In this document: positions 16,582-26,173 of the stretch, piece by piece | How positions within the stretch are numbered: the stretch's first letter is position 1 | Layout: each line of letters opens with the position of its first letter | Assembly (NCBI GenBank): GCA_028351715.1 | Contig: JAOMKM010000009.1 | Location: 1 to 33,938, forward strand | Length of the DNA: 33,938 nucleotides | Source: Methylophilaceae bacterium | Lineage (GTDB): Bacteria > Pseudomonadota > Gammaproteobacteria > Burkholderiales > Methylophilaceae | Reading direction: 5' to 3' | Made by a program: the position numbers and the translations under genes | Notes under the pieces: generated by a model | Told to the model about the DNA's origin: nothing | The model's input: only the letters and a program-made list of their open reading frames with translations | Database searches by the model: none

Positions 16582-17859
16582 TTATTCTTGCAATTCCCTT
16601 GCCGCTGCAATTAAAGCTAGCCTTGCAATAACACCATAGGCATAGAAACGATTTGCCTCATCATCACATGGCCTTCCTTGATCAGGCATGATACAAGAGG
16701 TTTCAAAAGGCTGGGGTATAAAATGCATACCTGGGGAATTAAGATTTTCATCTTTTTCTTTATTTGTGTGAACTCGAAAAAAGCCACCAACAACAAAACG
16801 ATCGATCATATAAATTACTGGTTCTGCAACTGATTGATTAATTGATTCCTCGGTATGAATGCCTTCTTGGATAATAACTTCAGTAACAACCCCCCCTCCT
16901 TTTATAACAGACATTTTTTTTCGCATTTTACGATTAAGATTTAATACATCTTCACTATTCTTAATAATCATAATACCCATACCATAAGTTCCAGCATTAG
17001 CTTTTACCACCACATATGCTTCTTGCGTAATATTATATTCTTTATATTTTTTATTTATATTTTCAAGCATATTAGATGCTATAGATGCTAATTCATTTTC
17101 ACCTTTTCTTTCTTGGAAATTCATATTATCTAATTTTTCAAAATATGGATTAATTAGCCAAGGATCAATGTTAGTGAATTGAGAAAATTCATCAACGACT
17201 TTATTATATTGAGTAAAGTGATCACTCTTTCTTCGTTTATGCCAGCCGGCACTAAGGGGGGGTATTAAATTTTGTTTTATACCTTTTAAAATTTCTGGCT
17301 CACCACCTGATAGATCATTATTTAATATAATTGCACAAGGTTGGTAAGAAACTTCTTTACCCATCATTATTGAAACATAATCTCCTTCACGAGTAATTGG
17401 TTCTATTTCAATTGTCATATTTTCCCCTACTATCAGAGAGAGGCGTTCATTAATTTCAGGATCTATGGTTCCTATTTTAACTTCAAGACCGGAATTTTTA
17501 AGAATTTCTGATAGTGCATATATATTTTTTAGATAAAAAATATTTCGAGTATGACTTTCTGCAATAATCATAACTTTTTTTGCTTCTGGGCATATTTTTT
17601 CTATAGCAACCGATGCTGCTTGAATAGATAAGGGTAAAAAAGTTTCACAAAGGTTATTGAATCCTGCTGGGAAAAGGTTTGTATCAACTGGCGCAAGTTT
17701 GAATCCAGAATTTCTCAGATCGACTGATGCATAGAAAGGTGGCTGATATTTTTTCCATTGATTTCTAAACCAATGCTCGATATCACAACTATGATTAATA
17801 ATATAGTTCTCTAGTTTAAGCAATTGAGAGATAGGTTTGACTTTAAGAGTCGGAATCAT
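16582..17859 (-). CDS. gshA: Glutamate-cysteine ligase, proteobacterial GshA type
   Basis: First and rate-limiting step of glutathione synthesis. The 425 residues match the GshA family found in many beta- and some gammaproteobacteria, which is distinct from the enterobacterial enzyme. Recognisable parts are [31 protein letters not shown] (about 40-70), [38 protein letters not shown] and [16 protein letters not shown]-like end segments with NLNSPGMHF. The gene overlaps lipA by 4 bp and is 5 bp from gshB, so the two glutathione genes are evidently cotranscribed. Confidence 0.95.
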   Translation of the reverse strand: MIPTLKVKPISQLLKLENYIINHSCDIEHWFRNQWKKYQPPFYASVDLRNSGFKLAPVDTNLFPAGFNNLCETFLPLSIQAASVAIEKICPEAKKVMIIAESHTRNIFYLKNIYALSEILKNSGLEVKIGTIDPEINERLSLIVGENMTIEIEPITREGDYVSIMMGKEVSYQPCAIILNNDLSGGEPEILKGIKQNLIPPLSAGWHKRRKSDHFTQYNKVVDEFSQFTNIDPWLINPYFEKLDNMNFQERKGENELASIASNMLENINKKYKEYNITQEAYVVVKANAGTYGMGIMIIKNSEDVLNLNRKMRKKMSVIKGGGVVTEVIIQEGIHTEESINQSVAEPVIYMIDRFVVGGFFRVHTNKEKDENLNSPGMHFIPQPFETSCIMPDQGRPCDDEANRFYAYGVIARLALIAAARELQE

Positions 17860-18797
17860 TTAATTAGATCCTTTGACTGATTATCTGCATGATAGCTACT
17901 CCTCACCATAGGACCACTTGCAATTGAAGAAAATCCTAAGGATTCTCCTTTTTTCTTTAGTTGGCCAAATTCTAGGGGGGTAACGTATCTTTCAACTGGT
18001 AAATGATGCTCGGTAGGTTGTAAGTATTGTCCTAGAGTCACCATGTCGACATGGTGATTTTTTAGATCAATGAGAACTTGATTAATCTCTTCTAGAGTTT
18101 CTCCTAGACCAAGCATTAAGCCAGATTTGGATAAAATATCTGGAAATTTTTCTTTAAAAGCTAACAATAATTTAAGTGAATGACTGTAATCCGATCCTGG
18201 CCTTGCTTGCTTATATAGCCTTGGTATTGTCTCAAGATTATGGTTAAAAACATCAGGGGGGGCAGTTGAAATTATATCTAAGGCTTTAATCTCTCTTCCT
18301 CTAAAGTCAGGGACAAGGATTTCAATTCTAATGTTAGTATTTAACCTTCGAATTTCCTTAATGCAATCAACAAAATGTTGAGCCCCGCCATCTCTAAGGT
18401 CATCTCTATCGACGCTTGTAATAACTACATATTTTAAATTAAGTTGCTTAATCGTTGACGCAAGCTTTTCTGGTTCATTTGCATCTGGAGGTGAGGGTCT
18501 TCCATGAGCTACGTCACAAAAAGGACAACGTCTTGTACATAAATCACCTAGTATCATAAAAGTTGCAGTCCCTTGACTAAAGCATTCCCCAATATTTGGA
18601 CAACTTGCTTCTTCACAAACTGTATTCAGTTGGCTTTTCATTAGCAATGATTTGACGCGAGAAAATTCTTGGCTATTTGGAAGTTGCATTTTTATCCAGC
18701 TGGGCTTATCTAATTTAGCTCTTGGGATAATTTTAATAGGTATCCTAGCTGTTTTTGATTTCCCAATCTCTTTTCTATGTTCAGTATTTTTGCTCAT
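17856..18797 (-). CDS. lipA: Lipoyl synthase
   Basis: Radical-SAM enzyme inserting two sulfurs into protein-bound octanoyl groups. The 313 residues carry the auxiliary cluster motif [12 protein letters not shown] (Cys61, Cys66, Cys72), the radical-SAM motif CTRRCPFC (Cys87, Cys91, Cys94) and the C-terminal VRSSYHA segment whose serine ligates the auxiliary cluster. GLGETLEEI and [11 protein letters not shown] are also typical. Length is normal. It follows lipB by 6 bp and overlaps gshA by 4 bp. Confidence 0.98.
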   Translation of the reverse strand: MSKNTEHRKEIGKSKTARIPIKIIPRAKLDKPSWIKMQLPNSQEFSRVKSLLMKSQLNTVCEEASCPNIGECFSQGTATFMILGDLCTRRCPFCDVAHGRPSPPDANEPEKLASTIKQLNLKYVVITSVDRDDLRDGGAQHFVDCIKEIRRLNTNIRIEILVPDFRGREIKALDIISTAPPDVFNHNLETIPRLYKQARPGSDYSHSLKLLLAFKEKFPDILSKSGLMLGLGETLEEINQVLIDLKNHHVDMVTLGQYLQPTEHHLPVERYVTPLEFGQLKKKGESLGFSSIASGPMVRSSYHADNQSKDLIK

Positions 18798-18803
18798 GGT
18801 GCT

Positions 18804-19400
18804 TTATTTAATATTAAGTTGAAGTAGTTTAACTAAAGTGCTTGCAATATCATTATTATAATCTTTATTGAGCGCTGAAACTTGAGTCATTTCAAGACCA
18901 TGAAATCCACAAGGTGCTATTAAAGTAAAGGGGGAAAGGTCCATGTCTATATTTAGACTAAGCCCATGGTATGTATAGTGATTTTTAACTCTCAAGCCGA
19001 TTGATGCAATCTTTTTATCTGATACATACACACCAGGAGCATTTTTCTTTGAATAACTGTTTTTAATACTGTACATTGAAAGTAACTCAATGATAGATTT
19101 TTCAATAATATTAACTAGTTGTCGTATAGATAAATTATTTTTTAGTAAGTTAATTAGTAAATAAATAATTAATTGTCCAGGGCCATGGTATGTAATTTTC
19201 CCCCCACGATCAACAAATAGATGGGGAATATCTGTTTTAGGAATAATACTGTCTTTTTTGTTTAAACCGGATGTAAAAATTGGTAGGTGTTCAGTAACCC
19301 ATATTTCATCATTCTCTGGATTAGAAGATATAAAGTTTTTCATCTCCATCCAAGTTTTCTCGTAGTCTGTAAGGCCAAGATTTTTTACGACAATATCCAC
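18804..19400 (-). CDS. lipB: Octanoyltransferase LipB
   Basis: Moves octanoyl from acyl carrier protein to lipoyl domains, the substrate for LipA. The 198 residues show DRGGKITYHGPGQLIIY, VYVSDKKIASIGLRV (catalytic Lys around 130) and LIAPCGFHGLEMTQV (acyl-carrying Cys164). The start codon is GTG with no clear ribosome-binding site, 5 bp after ybeD, so translation is probably coupled. ybeD-lipB-lipA is a conserved block in proteobacteria. Confidence 0.96.
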   Translation of the reverse strand: MDIVVKNLGLTDYEKTWMEMKNFISSNPENDEIWVTEHLPIFTSGLNKKDSIIPKTDIPHLFVDRGGKITYHGPGQLIIYLLINLLKNNLSIRQLVNIIEKSIIELLSMYSIKNSYSKKNAPGVYVSDKKIASIGLRVKNHYTYHGLSLNIDMDLSPFTLIAPCGFHGLEMTQVSALNKDYNNDIASTLVKLLQLNIK

Positions 19401-19405
19401 TGTAA

Positions 19406-19678
19406 CTATAGAACAAATTTAGTCATTGGATGTGCAGATAGGTCCTTATATATTAAATCTAATTGTCGTTTCGAGGTTACATAAATAGTACAGGTTAAAC
19501 TCACAAATTTACCCTCTTTACTATTTTTTGATTCTATTGTTTTATCAATAAAGTCATGGATATGCTCTTTTATTAATGAAGCTATAATTTTTCTGAAATC
19601 CTGGTGTGCTTCTCCGATAATCTTAATCGGAAAATTACATGGAAATTCAATGAGTGATTCTGATAAATCCTTAGTCAT
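19406..19678 (-). CDS. ybeD: YbeD family protein (DUF493)
   Basis: A 90-residue cytoplasmic protein of the YbeD/DUF493 family with an ACT-like fold. It begins with IEFPCNFPIKIIGEAHQDF and ends with VSLTCTIYVTSKRQLDLIYKDLSAHPMTKFVL, both typical. The molecular role is not settled; the family nearly always sits beside lipB, as here, which suggests a link to lipoylation. There is a 2-bp gap after rlpA and 5 bp before lipB. Confidence 0.92.
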   Translation of the reverse strand: MTKDLSESLIEFPCNFPIKIIGEAHQDFRKIIASLIKEHIHDFIDKTIESKNSKEGKFVSLTCTIYVTSKRQLDLIYKDLSAHPMTKFVL

Positions 19679-19680
19679 GA

Positions 19681-20484
19681 CTATTTATCCATGATAACAA
19701 AAGTATTTAGGCTTAACTCTTCTGAGAGATATTTAGAAATTTCGTTCGCTTTATCTCTAGACGAATAAGGTCCAAGCCTTACTGAATAAAGGGGGCCTTT
19801 TTTGATTATCTTGTTTAACTTCTTTTCAATTTTAAATTTACTAATTCTATCAAGTAATTTTGCCGCATTACGTTGATCCGAAAATACCCCTGCTTGAACA
19901 TAAAAACTGTGAAGACTTTTATATTGCACTGAGTTAGAGAGGGGACTAATCACTTCGACTCTTACTAATTCACTTCCTTTTTCAATAATATCAAGGCGAT
20001 GGGCCGCTGCATAAGATAAGTCTATAACTCGATTTTTTATAAAAGGCCCACGATCATTAACCCTAATAATTACTGATTTTTCGTTGATTAGATTTGTAAC
20101 TTTCACATAGCATGGCAAGGGAAGGGTCTTGTGAGCTCCAGTCATTTGGTACATATCATATACTTCACCAATAGAAGTTTTATTACCATGATATTTTTTT
20201 CCATACCATGAAGCATAACCAGTTTCGCTATAGGCCTCTAGTTTTGTCATAGGGGTATATTTCTTTTTAAAAACTAAATAAGGGCGATTAGCTGTCCTAC
20301 TTAAAACTTCTTTTTTTGGGACTGCGTTCGGTATTTTGTTTAAATCTTGGGGGACATTTTTATGTGGGCCATCGTCTAGATAATAAGCTCCAGAATTTTT
20401 TGTTGATTCTTTCGGTTCCTCTAAAAGAATAGATTGACAGCCTATTAAGAAAAAGATGTAAATAATGGGAAAGAGTTTGATCAT
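19681..20484 (-). CDS. rlpA: RlpA septal-ring lytic transglycosylase-like lipoprotein with SPOR domain
   Basis: Outer membrane lipoprotein that in some species cleaves naked glycan strands at division sites. The 267 residues have a lipobox FFLIGC (Cys16), a low-complexity linker, a double-psi beta barrel at about 88-175 (GYASWYGKKYHGNKTSIGE, VKVTNLINEKSVIIRVNDRGPF, VIDLSYAAA; the catalytic Asp and preceding residues are present in NDRGPF) and a C-terminal SPOR domain from about 190 (FYVQAGVFSDQRNAAKLL, YSVRLGPYSSRDKA). Enzymatic activity is not universal in the family. It overlaps the rodA stop by 1 bp. Confidence 0.95.
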   Translation of the reverse strand: MIKLFPIIYIFFLIGCQSILLEEPKESTKNSGAYYLDDGPHKNVPQDLNKIPNAVPKKEVLSRTANRPYLVFKKKYTPMTKLEAYSETGYASWYGKKYHGNKTSIGEVYDMYQMTGAHKTLPLPCYVKVTNLINEKSVIIRVNDRGPFIKNRVIDLSYAAAHRLDIIEKGSELVRVEVISPLSNSVQYKSLHSFYVQAGVFSDQRNAAKLLDRISKFKIEKKLNKIIKKGPLYSVRLGPYSSRDKANEISKYLSEELSLNTFVIMDK

Positions 20485-21581
20485 TAGTTCGCAATTAAGG
20501 TTTTATTTGAATAAAGATTCATTATGATACCAATACTAATTAAGGATACAACCATTGAAGTTCCGCCGTAGCTAAAGAAAGGTAATGGGACGCCCACTAT
20601 TGGAAATAATCCTGAGATCATAGCTACATTAACAATAAAGCCAGTGAATAAAGAAATTGTAAGCCCAGCTGATAATAATCTTGAAAAATTATCCTGCATT
20701 TTTGATGTCATCCACATACAACGATAAAATATAAATATGTATAAACTTAAAATTGCTAATACTCCTAAGAATCCAAATTCTTCACTAAATACTGAAAAGA
20801 TAAAGTCTGTCCTAGTTTCAGGAAGAAAGTCTAAGCTTGTTTGTGTTCCATTCAACCAACCTCTTCCATAAATTCCTCCAGACCCTAAAGCAATCATTGA
20901 CTGGATTGAATGGTATCCTGCACCATATGGGTCTGAAAAAGGATCTAATAAACTCAGTATCCTTTGTTTTTGATAATCAAGTAGTGAGTTCCAAAGAAAT
21001 GGAGAGGAGAGAAGAATCCCAAAAAAACTTGTTATGAGAAATTTGGTTGGTAGACCCGCTAAAAATATTATTATTAATCCCCCCGATAAAAGAAGTATAG
21101 ATGTTCCAAGATCAGGCTGGGTCAAAATAAGATAAAAAGGAATTAATATTAATAATCCTGCAAGAAAATGGATTTTATAATCAATTTTATTAGTATTTTT
21201 TTGATAGAACCATGCAAGTATAAGTGGAAGAGATATTTTAAGAATTTCTGATGGCTGAAAATTTAGAATACCAAGGCTAATCCATCTTTGAGCACCATGA
21301 CTTTTGATACCAAAAAAATCCACCACAAATAATAGAATAATAGTTATTAAATAGACCCATGGGGCAAAAGTTAATATAGTTCTTGTTTGGATATTACAAA
21401 TGAAATAAAGAAACGCTACCCCAATAAAAATATTAATTATTTGAGACATAGTATTTGTCATATCTTGCTGATTTGCGCTGGTTAAATTAATCAAGCCAAT
21501 TATTAGAATTAGAGTAAGTGAACCGAAAAGAGGACGATCAATTTTTTTAAAAATATAATTCTGTAAGGAAACTATATTCAT
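20484..21581 (-). CDS. rodA: Peptidoglycan glycosyltransferase RodA (SEDS)
   Basis: Inner membrane SEDS polymerase of the elongasome, working with PBP2. The 365 residues have about ten membrane helices with the SEDS signatures GAQRWISLGILNFQPSEILK, LTQPDLGTSILL, YHSIQSMIALGSGGIYGRGW (with the expected catalytic-loop region), FLPETRTDFIFSVFSEEFGF and PLPFFSYGGTSMV. Length and order match RodA rather than FtsW, and the gene overlaps the mrdA stop by 1 bp, the standard pairing. Confidence 0.98.
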   Translation of the reverse strand: MNIVSLQNYIFKKIDRPLFGSLTLILIIGLINLTSANQQDMTNTMSQIINIFIGVAFLYFICNIQTRTILTFAPWVYLITIILLFVVDFFGIKSHGAQRWISLGILNFQPSEILKISLPLILAWFYQKNTNKIDYKIHFLAGLLILIPFYLILTQPDLGTSILLLSGGLIIIFLAGLPTKFLITSFFGILLSSPFLWNSLLDYQKQRILSLLDPFSDPYGAGYHSIQSMIALGSGGIYGRGWLNGTQTSLDFLPETRTDFIFSVFSEEFGFLGVLAILSLYIFIFYRCMWMTSKMQDNFSRLLSAGLTISLFTGFIVNVAMISGLFPIVGVPLPFFSYGGTSMVVSLISIGIIMNLYSNKTLIAN

Positions 21582-23395
21582 TAACGATATTCACTAGATA
21601 AATAATAGTCAAATATTTTTTTTGCAATTGGACCAGCAGTTGATCCTCCATGCCCCCCATTCTCTACAACTATAGCTAATGCAATTTTAGGATTTTCAGC
21701 GGGGGCATAAGCAATAAAAAGCGCATGGTCCCTAAGCTTTTCAGGAATTTTTTCTTCATCATATACCTCACCATCTTTTAAGCTAAAGACTTGGGCAGTT
21801 CCTGTTTTTGCAGCTATTTTATATTTAATATTTTTTCCAATAAATGCTGCAGTTCCACCATCTTCTGTAACATTCTCCATACCTTCTTTAACCCAAGCAA
21901 TCGTTTTATTTGAGACTCTTATTGGAGCAATATTATTAGTATTTTGTTTGAGATGCTGGCTGTTAAGTTTTATATGGGGGATAACAGATTTATTAGGCAA
22001 TGCAATTTTACTAGTTGCTAATGCAAGTTGAATCGGAGTAACCTGAGTAAATCCCTGTCCAATACCTGTGATAGCAGTTTCTCCAGAATACCATTTTTTA
22101 TTATATTTTTTCATTTTCCATTTAGCATCAGCAAGGAGTCCTGCTTTTTCATTTGGTAAATCAATGCCCGTTTTTTTACCAAACCCAAAATTTGCTAGAG
22201 CTTTATTAAGTTTTGGTATACCAAGTTCGATGGCTAATCCATAAAAAAAAGTATCACAAGATACCGCTATAGCTTTAATAATATCAACTTCCCCATGCCC
22301 TCCTATTTTCCAATCTTTAAAACGTCTCGAATTATTAATATAAAAATATCCAGGGTCATTAATTTTAAAAGGTGGCATTCTTAATTGATTTTCTAGACCA
22401 GCAATTGCAACAAAAGGTTTTAACGTTGACCCAGGCGGGTAAAGACCATTTATTGCTCGATCAAGCAAGGGCTTATCTGGAGATTTATTAAGTTTGTTCC
22501 AGTTTTTGTGACTAATACCATCAATAAATAAACCCGGGTCATAGATAGGCATACTTACATAAGCAAGAATCTCACCATTGTTTGGATCCATAGCTATAAG
22601 GGCTCCTTTTTTATTTTTAAATGCATTCTCGGCAATTTTTTGTATTTTTAAATCGATTGTTAGATGAATATTATTTCCCTCTTTAGCAGAGTAAGTTTTT
22701 AAAGTTCGAAGAGGTTTGCCAATCGAATTAACTTCAATTTGTTTAAAACCAGACTCTCCATGTAATTCTTGTTCATATTGAAACTCAACTCCAGCCTTAC
22801 CGATATGATCTGTGCCAATATAATTTTCCTTCTTACCTTCTTTTTCAAGAATTGATAAATCTTTTTTGCTAATTCTATTAATATAACCAAGAAAATGAAC
22901 ACCCAAGGAGCCTTTGGGATAATATCTTTTTAACGTTTCCTTTAATTTTATATTAGGAAATTGGTAGGACTGTATTGCAAACTCTGCTAACTCTTTTTTA
23001 GTTAGATTACTTTTAATTGGAATTGTTTGATTATATTCATTATTATTTAAAATTCTTTTATATTTTTTTATGTCTTCAGTATCAATACTAATTACATCAT
23101 TTAATTTATTAATTAATATATCTAAATTTTCAATTTCTCTTGGAATTACCTCAAGGCTATAATTTAATTTATTATCTGCAATAATTGTATTATTTCGATC
23201 AAAGATTAATCCTCGTGCAGGCTCAATAGGAATAACCTTAATACTGTTATCATAAGCTTGTGTTGAGTAATAATTATTTTGCAAAATTTGAATATAAAAG
23301 AAACGAAAAAGGATAAGAAAAAAAAATATCAGAAAGCAATAACCAATGAATTTCAATCTATTCCTAAAGATAAATTTTATATAGTATTTATCCAT
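21581..23395 (-). CDS. mrdA: Penicillin-binding protein 2, elongasome transpeptidase
   Basis: Crosslinks peptidoglycan during lateral wall growth as partner of RodA. With the start at ATG 23395 the protein has 604 residues: a short cytoplasmic tail, one membrane helix at about 16-36, the PBP dimerisation domain (VIPIEPARGLIFDRNN; DHIGKAGVEFQYEQELHG) and the transpeptidase domain with STLK (Ser323, Lys326), VSCDTFFYGLA and AAKTGTAQV. A longer frame opens at ATG 23449, but that would add 18 residues lacking a ribosome-binding site and overlap mreD by 49 bp. The AAGGAG tract at 23411-23416, inside the last codons of mreD, is 15 bases from the chosen ATG, rather far, so the exact start is not certain. 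Confidence 0.95.
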   Translation of the reverse strand: MDKYYIKFIFRNRLKFIGYCFLIFFFLILFRFFYIQILQNNYYSTQAYDNSIKVIPIEPARGLIFDRNNTIIADNKLNYSLEVIPREIENLDILINKLNDVISIDTEDIKKYKRILNNNEYNQTIPIKSNLTKKELAEFAIQSYQFPNIKLKETLKRYYPKGSLGVHFLGYINRISKKDLSILEKEGKKENYIGTDHIGKAGVEFQYEQELHGESGFKQIEVNSIGKPLRTLKTYSAKEGNNIHLTIDLKIQKIAENAFKNKKGALIAMDPNNGEILAYVSMPIYDPGLFIDGISHKNWNKLNKSPDKPLLDRAINGLYPPGSTLKPFVAIAGLENQLRMPPFKINDPGYFYINNSRRFKDWKIGGHGEVDIIKAIAVSCDTFFYGLAIELGIPKLNKALANFGFGKKTGIDLPNEKAGLLADAKWKMKKYNKKWYSGETAITGIGQGFTQVTPIQLALATSKIALPNKSVIPHIKLNSQHLKQNTNNIAPIRVSNKTIAWVKEGMENVTEDGGTAAFIGKNIKYKIAAKTGTAQVFSLKDGEVYDEEKIPEKLRDHALFIAYAPAENPKIALAIVVENGGHGGSTAGPIAKKIFDYYLSSEYR

Positions 23396-23400
23396 AAACT

Positions 23401-23892
23401 TTAGGGTTTTCTCCTTAAAGACTGAATCAACTTGGCATAAAAGATACATAGTAAGAAAGTAGTCAACAATTTAATTGGAAATAAACCTAGATTTATATTC
23501 AATTCATAGCTTAGAGATGAAGTAAATAAAATGATTATTCCTATTGTGGTTAGTATTAAATGTTGTAAAACTCTCATTATTAATGATTTAAAAAGTAAAT
23601 ATTTGTTTAATACAAAATTTGTAAAATAAATGGTGATTAATATTAATCCATATTGACCTATTAATTCTCCTACCAACAAATCAATTATTAAACCTAAAAA
23701 AAATAATATATATATATTCATCTTCATGAAACGGGTTGCGATTAAGGGTATAAATAGTGCTAAAAAGTAATCAGGCATAACTCCAGCGTTGCTGATTAAG
23801 GGAATACTTATTCCAGATAATAATAAAGCCAGCAGAAAAAAAATACAGAAAGTTAGAAACTCATTTTTTTTAAGGGTATTTATCTTAATCAT
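23401..23892 (-). CDS. mreD: Rod shape-determining protein MreD
   Basis: A polytopic inner membrane component of the elongasome, 163 residues with about five to six hydrophobic helices. Sequence conservation in this family is low; SNAGVMPDYFLALFIPLIATRF, FFLGLIIDLLVGELIGQYGL and the position between mreC and mrdA make the call. The start overlaps mreC by 8 bp. Confidence 0.92.
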   Translation of the reverse strand: MIKINTLKKNEFLTFCIFFLLALLLSGISIPLISNAGVMPDYFLALFIPLIATRFMKMNIYILFFLGLIIDLLVGELIGQYGLILITIYFTNFVLNKYLLFKSLIMRVLQHLILTTIGIIILFTSSLSYELNINLGLFPIKLLTTFLLCIFYAKLIQSLRRKP

Positions 23893-24727
23893 TTTCTTTT
23901 TTCATAAATACTCTCACTTGAGTGTGAGTTGTAGGTTGTGAGAAAGGAGAAATTAATAAATGATTAAATTGATTATTAATCTGAGGCGTCACTTTAATTA
24001 CTCGTCCTATTTTAATTCCTTTAGGATATAAGCTATCAATACCTGAAGTCATCAAGATAGCACCAATTTTTACTTCTCTATGAGCAGGAAACATTAAGAC
24101 TTCTAAATATTTGTTTCCATTACCTCTAACAATTATATTATCTGTCCCTTTTTCAAAGATAGCAGGGACGATATATTTTTTTGATGTGATTGGATTAACC
24201 TCACTAAAAGAATTCCCAGTAAAGATGATTTGCCCCACTAATCCTAGGTTATTAATGACTGGTTGTCCTATCTTGATAGAATCATTAAATCCTTTATTAA
24301 TCGTTATAATTTCTGTACCGTTCCTAATTTTTGGTAAAATAATTTCTGCACCAATAGTGGTTATCTTAATATTATTTGATATTTTTATTGTTTTTCGTAA
24401 TTGTCTATTTTCTGCTTCAATAAGAATCAGTCTTTGATTCTCAATAGATAAGTCAATAATCTTATTCTCTAGTTTTAGATTCTTTTCAAAAAGCTGAGAT
24501 TTTGTTTTAAATAGATTTGTTAATGATTCATTAATATTTTTCGGTAAATTTATAACGTAAACGATAGGTTTAATTAGAAAAGAACTTTCATTTTTGATAT
24601 GGTGATGGATTTTTTTTCTATAATCCAGACCCATTAAACTAAAAGAAATCAATAACAAAATAATAAAACTAAATATTGGTGACTGACCGTCGTTAAATAA
24701 CTTAAGTTCTTTTTTTGATGGTTTCAT
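23885..24727 (-). CDS. mreC: Rod shape-determining protein MreC
   Basis: Periplasmic scaffold that activates PBP2-RodA. The 280 residues contain a membrane anchor near 15-33, a coiled coil at about 72-115 (KSQLFEKNLKLENK; IENQRLILIEAENRQLRKTI) and the beta-barrel domain with IINKGFNDSIKIGQPVI, GLVGQIIFTGNSFSEVNPITSK and MTSGIDSLYPKGIKIGRV. It overlaps the mreB stop by 1 bp (TAATG). Confidence 0.96.
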   Translation of the reverse strand: MKPSKKELKLFNDGQSPIFSFIILLLISFSLMGLDYRKKIHHHIKNESSFLIKPIVYVINLPKNINESLTNLFKTKSQLFEKNLKLENKIIDLSIENQRLILIEAENRQLRKTIKISNNIKITTIGAEIILPKIRNGTEIITINKGFNDSIKIGQPVINNLGLVGQIIFTGNSFSEVNPITSKKYIVPAIFEKGTDNIIVRGNGNKYLEVLMFPAHREVKIGAILMTSGIDSLYPKGIKIGRVIKVTPQINNQFNHLLISPFSQPTTHTQVRVFMKKEND

Positions 24728-25791
24728 TAATCATAAGTGAATGAATTTTTAAATAAATCTATAGAGTCTAAGGTTAATCCACAACCCCTAACAACGCATG
24801 TCAGTGGATCTTCTGCCACAATAACAGGAATACCAGTTTCTTCCATTAGGAGGCGATCAAGATTTTTTAACATTGCGCCACCTCCAGTTAATACCATAGC
24901 AGTTTCTGAAATATCTGCAGCAAGTTCAGGAGGTGTTTCTTCCAGGGCATGTTTGACTGCCCCAACAATTGCATTAAGAGGCTCATTGATTGCTTCTAAT
25001 ATTTCATTACTACTTACCGTTATTTTTCTGGGTAACCCTTCAGATAAATTTCTTCCAGTGATTTCCATTTCTAATAATTCTGTCATTGGGAATGCACTGC
25101 CAATCTTATGTTTTACTCTCTCAGCTGTTGGCTCTGATATTAATGTTCCATAATTCCGTCGGAAATAATCAATAATAGCTTGGTCTATTTTATCTCCTCC
25201 AACTCTTGCCGATCCAGCATAAACAATACCTCCTAAAGAGATAACACCAACTTCTGTTGTTCCACCACCAATATCAACAACCATTGATCCTGTTGGCTCA
25301 TTGACAGGAAGCCCGGCTCCTATGGCAGCTGCCATAGGTTCTTCAATAAGAAATACTTGTTTTGCCCCAGCTCTTTCGGCCGACTCTCTAATAGCCCGTC
25401 TTTCAACTTGAGTTGCACCATAAGGAACACAAATTACTATTCTTGGATTCGGAGTAAACCAATTTTGACTATGAACTGTATTGATGAAGTACTTGATCAT
25501 ATCTTCAGTTATATTAAAGTCAGCGATTACGCCATCCTTCATTGGTCTAATAGCCTGAATATTTTGCGGTGATCGCCCTAACATCGTTTTAGCTTTCGCC
25601 CCTACAGCTAGTAATGTTCTTTTAGATTTAGCTCCACCAGGGCCATCATCATATCTTATTGCTACCACAGACGGCTCATCAAGAACAATACCTTGCCCTT
25701 TTAGGTAAATCAAAGTGTTGGCTGTACCTAGATCGATTGCGATCGCATTATCTACGAATCTTTTAAATGATAAATTCATTCTAGAAAACAT
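24727..25791 (-). CDS. mreB: Rod shape-determining actin homologue MreB
   Basis: Filament-forming actin-fold ATPase that organises the elongasome. The 354 residues show the phosphate loops [13 protein letters not shown] and [53 protein letters not shown] and the adenosine motif [10 protein letters not shown]. The N-terminus is about seven residues longer than that of typical MreB; ATG at codon 5 is an alternative, but AAAGG lies just before the first ATG. It heads the long minus-strand gene run and is divergent from gatC with a 92-bp spacer. Confidence 0.98.
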   Translation of the reverse strand: MFSRMNLSFKRFVDNAIAIDLGTANTLIYLKGQGIVLDEPSVVAIRYDDGPGGAKSKRTLLAVGAKAKTMLGRSPQNIQAIRPMKDGVIADFNITEDMIKYFINTVHSQNWFTPNPRIVICVPYGATQVERRAIRESAERAGAKQVFLIEEPMAAAIGAGLPVNEPTGSMVVDIGGGTTEVGVISLGGIVYAGSARVGGDKIDQAIIDYFRRNYGTLISEPTAERVKHKIGSAFPMTELLEMEITGRNLSEGLPRKITVSSNEILEAINEPLNAIVGAVKHALEETPPELAADISETAMVLTGGGAMLKNLDRLLMEETGIPVIVAEDPLTCVVRGCGLTLDSIDLFKNSFTYD

Positions 25792-25833
25792 TATTACCTT
25801 TATTGTGATTGAAGCGTCATTAATAAACCAATG

Positions 25834-25840
25834 TATAATA
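25834..25840. promoter_or_regulatory. Symmetric -10 element shared by the mreB and gatC promoters
   Basis: The seven bases TATAATA read TATAAT (25834-25839) on the plus strand toward gatC and TATTAT (25840-25835) on the minus strand toward mreB. Upstream hexamers are poor: TTGAAG (25809-25814, 19-bp spacer) for gatC and TTGTAG (18-bp spacer) for mreB. Both genes lie about 45 bp from the element, and no other convincing -10 occurs in the 92-bp spacer. Confidence 0.45.
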
Positions 25841-25883
25841 ACTGATTATTTAGATAATCTACAACAAAACTGGCGTTTTTATC

Positions 25884-26171
25884 ATGACTATTAGTAAAAA
25901 AGATATAGAAAAAATTGCTTACCTTGCCCGAATTAATATTTCTCAAGGTGAGGCTGAGAAATTAGAAAAAAAACTTGATGGAATTATGTCATTAATTGAT
26001 AAGATGCAATCTATTGATACAGACAATATTCAACCTATGTCTCATGCATTAGATATTTCTCAGCCATTAAGAAAAGATGAGGTTACAGACTATGACTTAA
26101 GAAAAAAAATATTGCCATTAGCCCCTGAAACTGAAGAATCTTTGTTTATTGTTCCTCAAGTAATTGAATAA
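25884..26171 (+). CDS. gatC: Asp/Glu-tRNA amidotransferase subunit C
   Basis: Small stabilising subunit of GatCAB, which converts Glu-tRNA(Gln) and/or Asp-tRNA(Asn) to the amidated forms. The 95 residues match the family: [49 protein letters not shown], and the tail [17 protein letters not shown]. It is 2 bp before gatA and forms the gatCAB operon. Confidence 0.97.
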   Translation: MTISKKDIEKIAYLARINISQGEAEKLEKKLDGIMSLIDKMQSIDTDNIQPMSHALDISQPLRKDEVTDYDLRKKILPLAPETEESLFIVPQVIE

Positions 26172-26173
26172 TT

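Noticed and set aside
24737-25153. 138-codon plus-strand open frame opposite mreB
   Set aside because: Antisense shadow of a highly conserved gene, with no family features.
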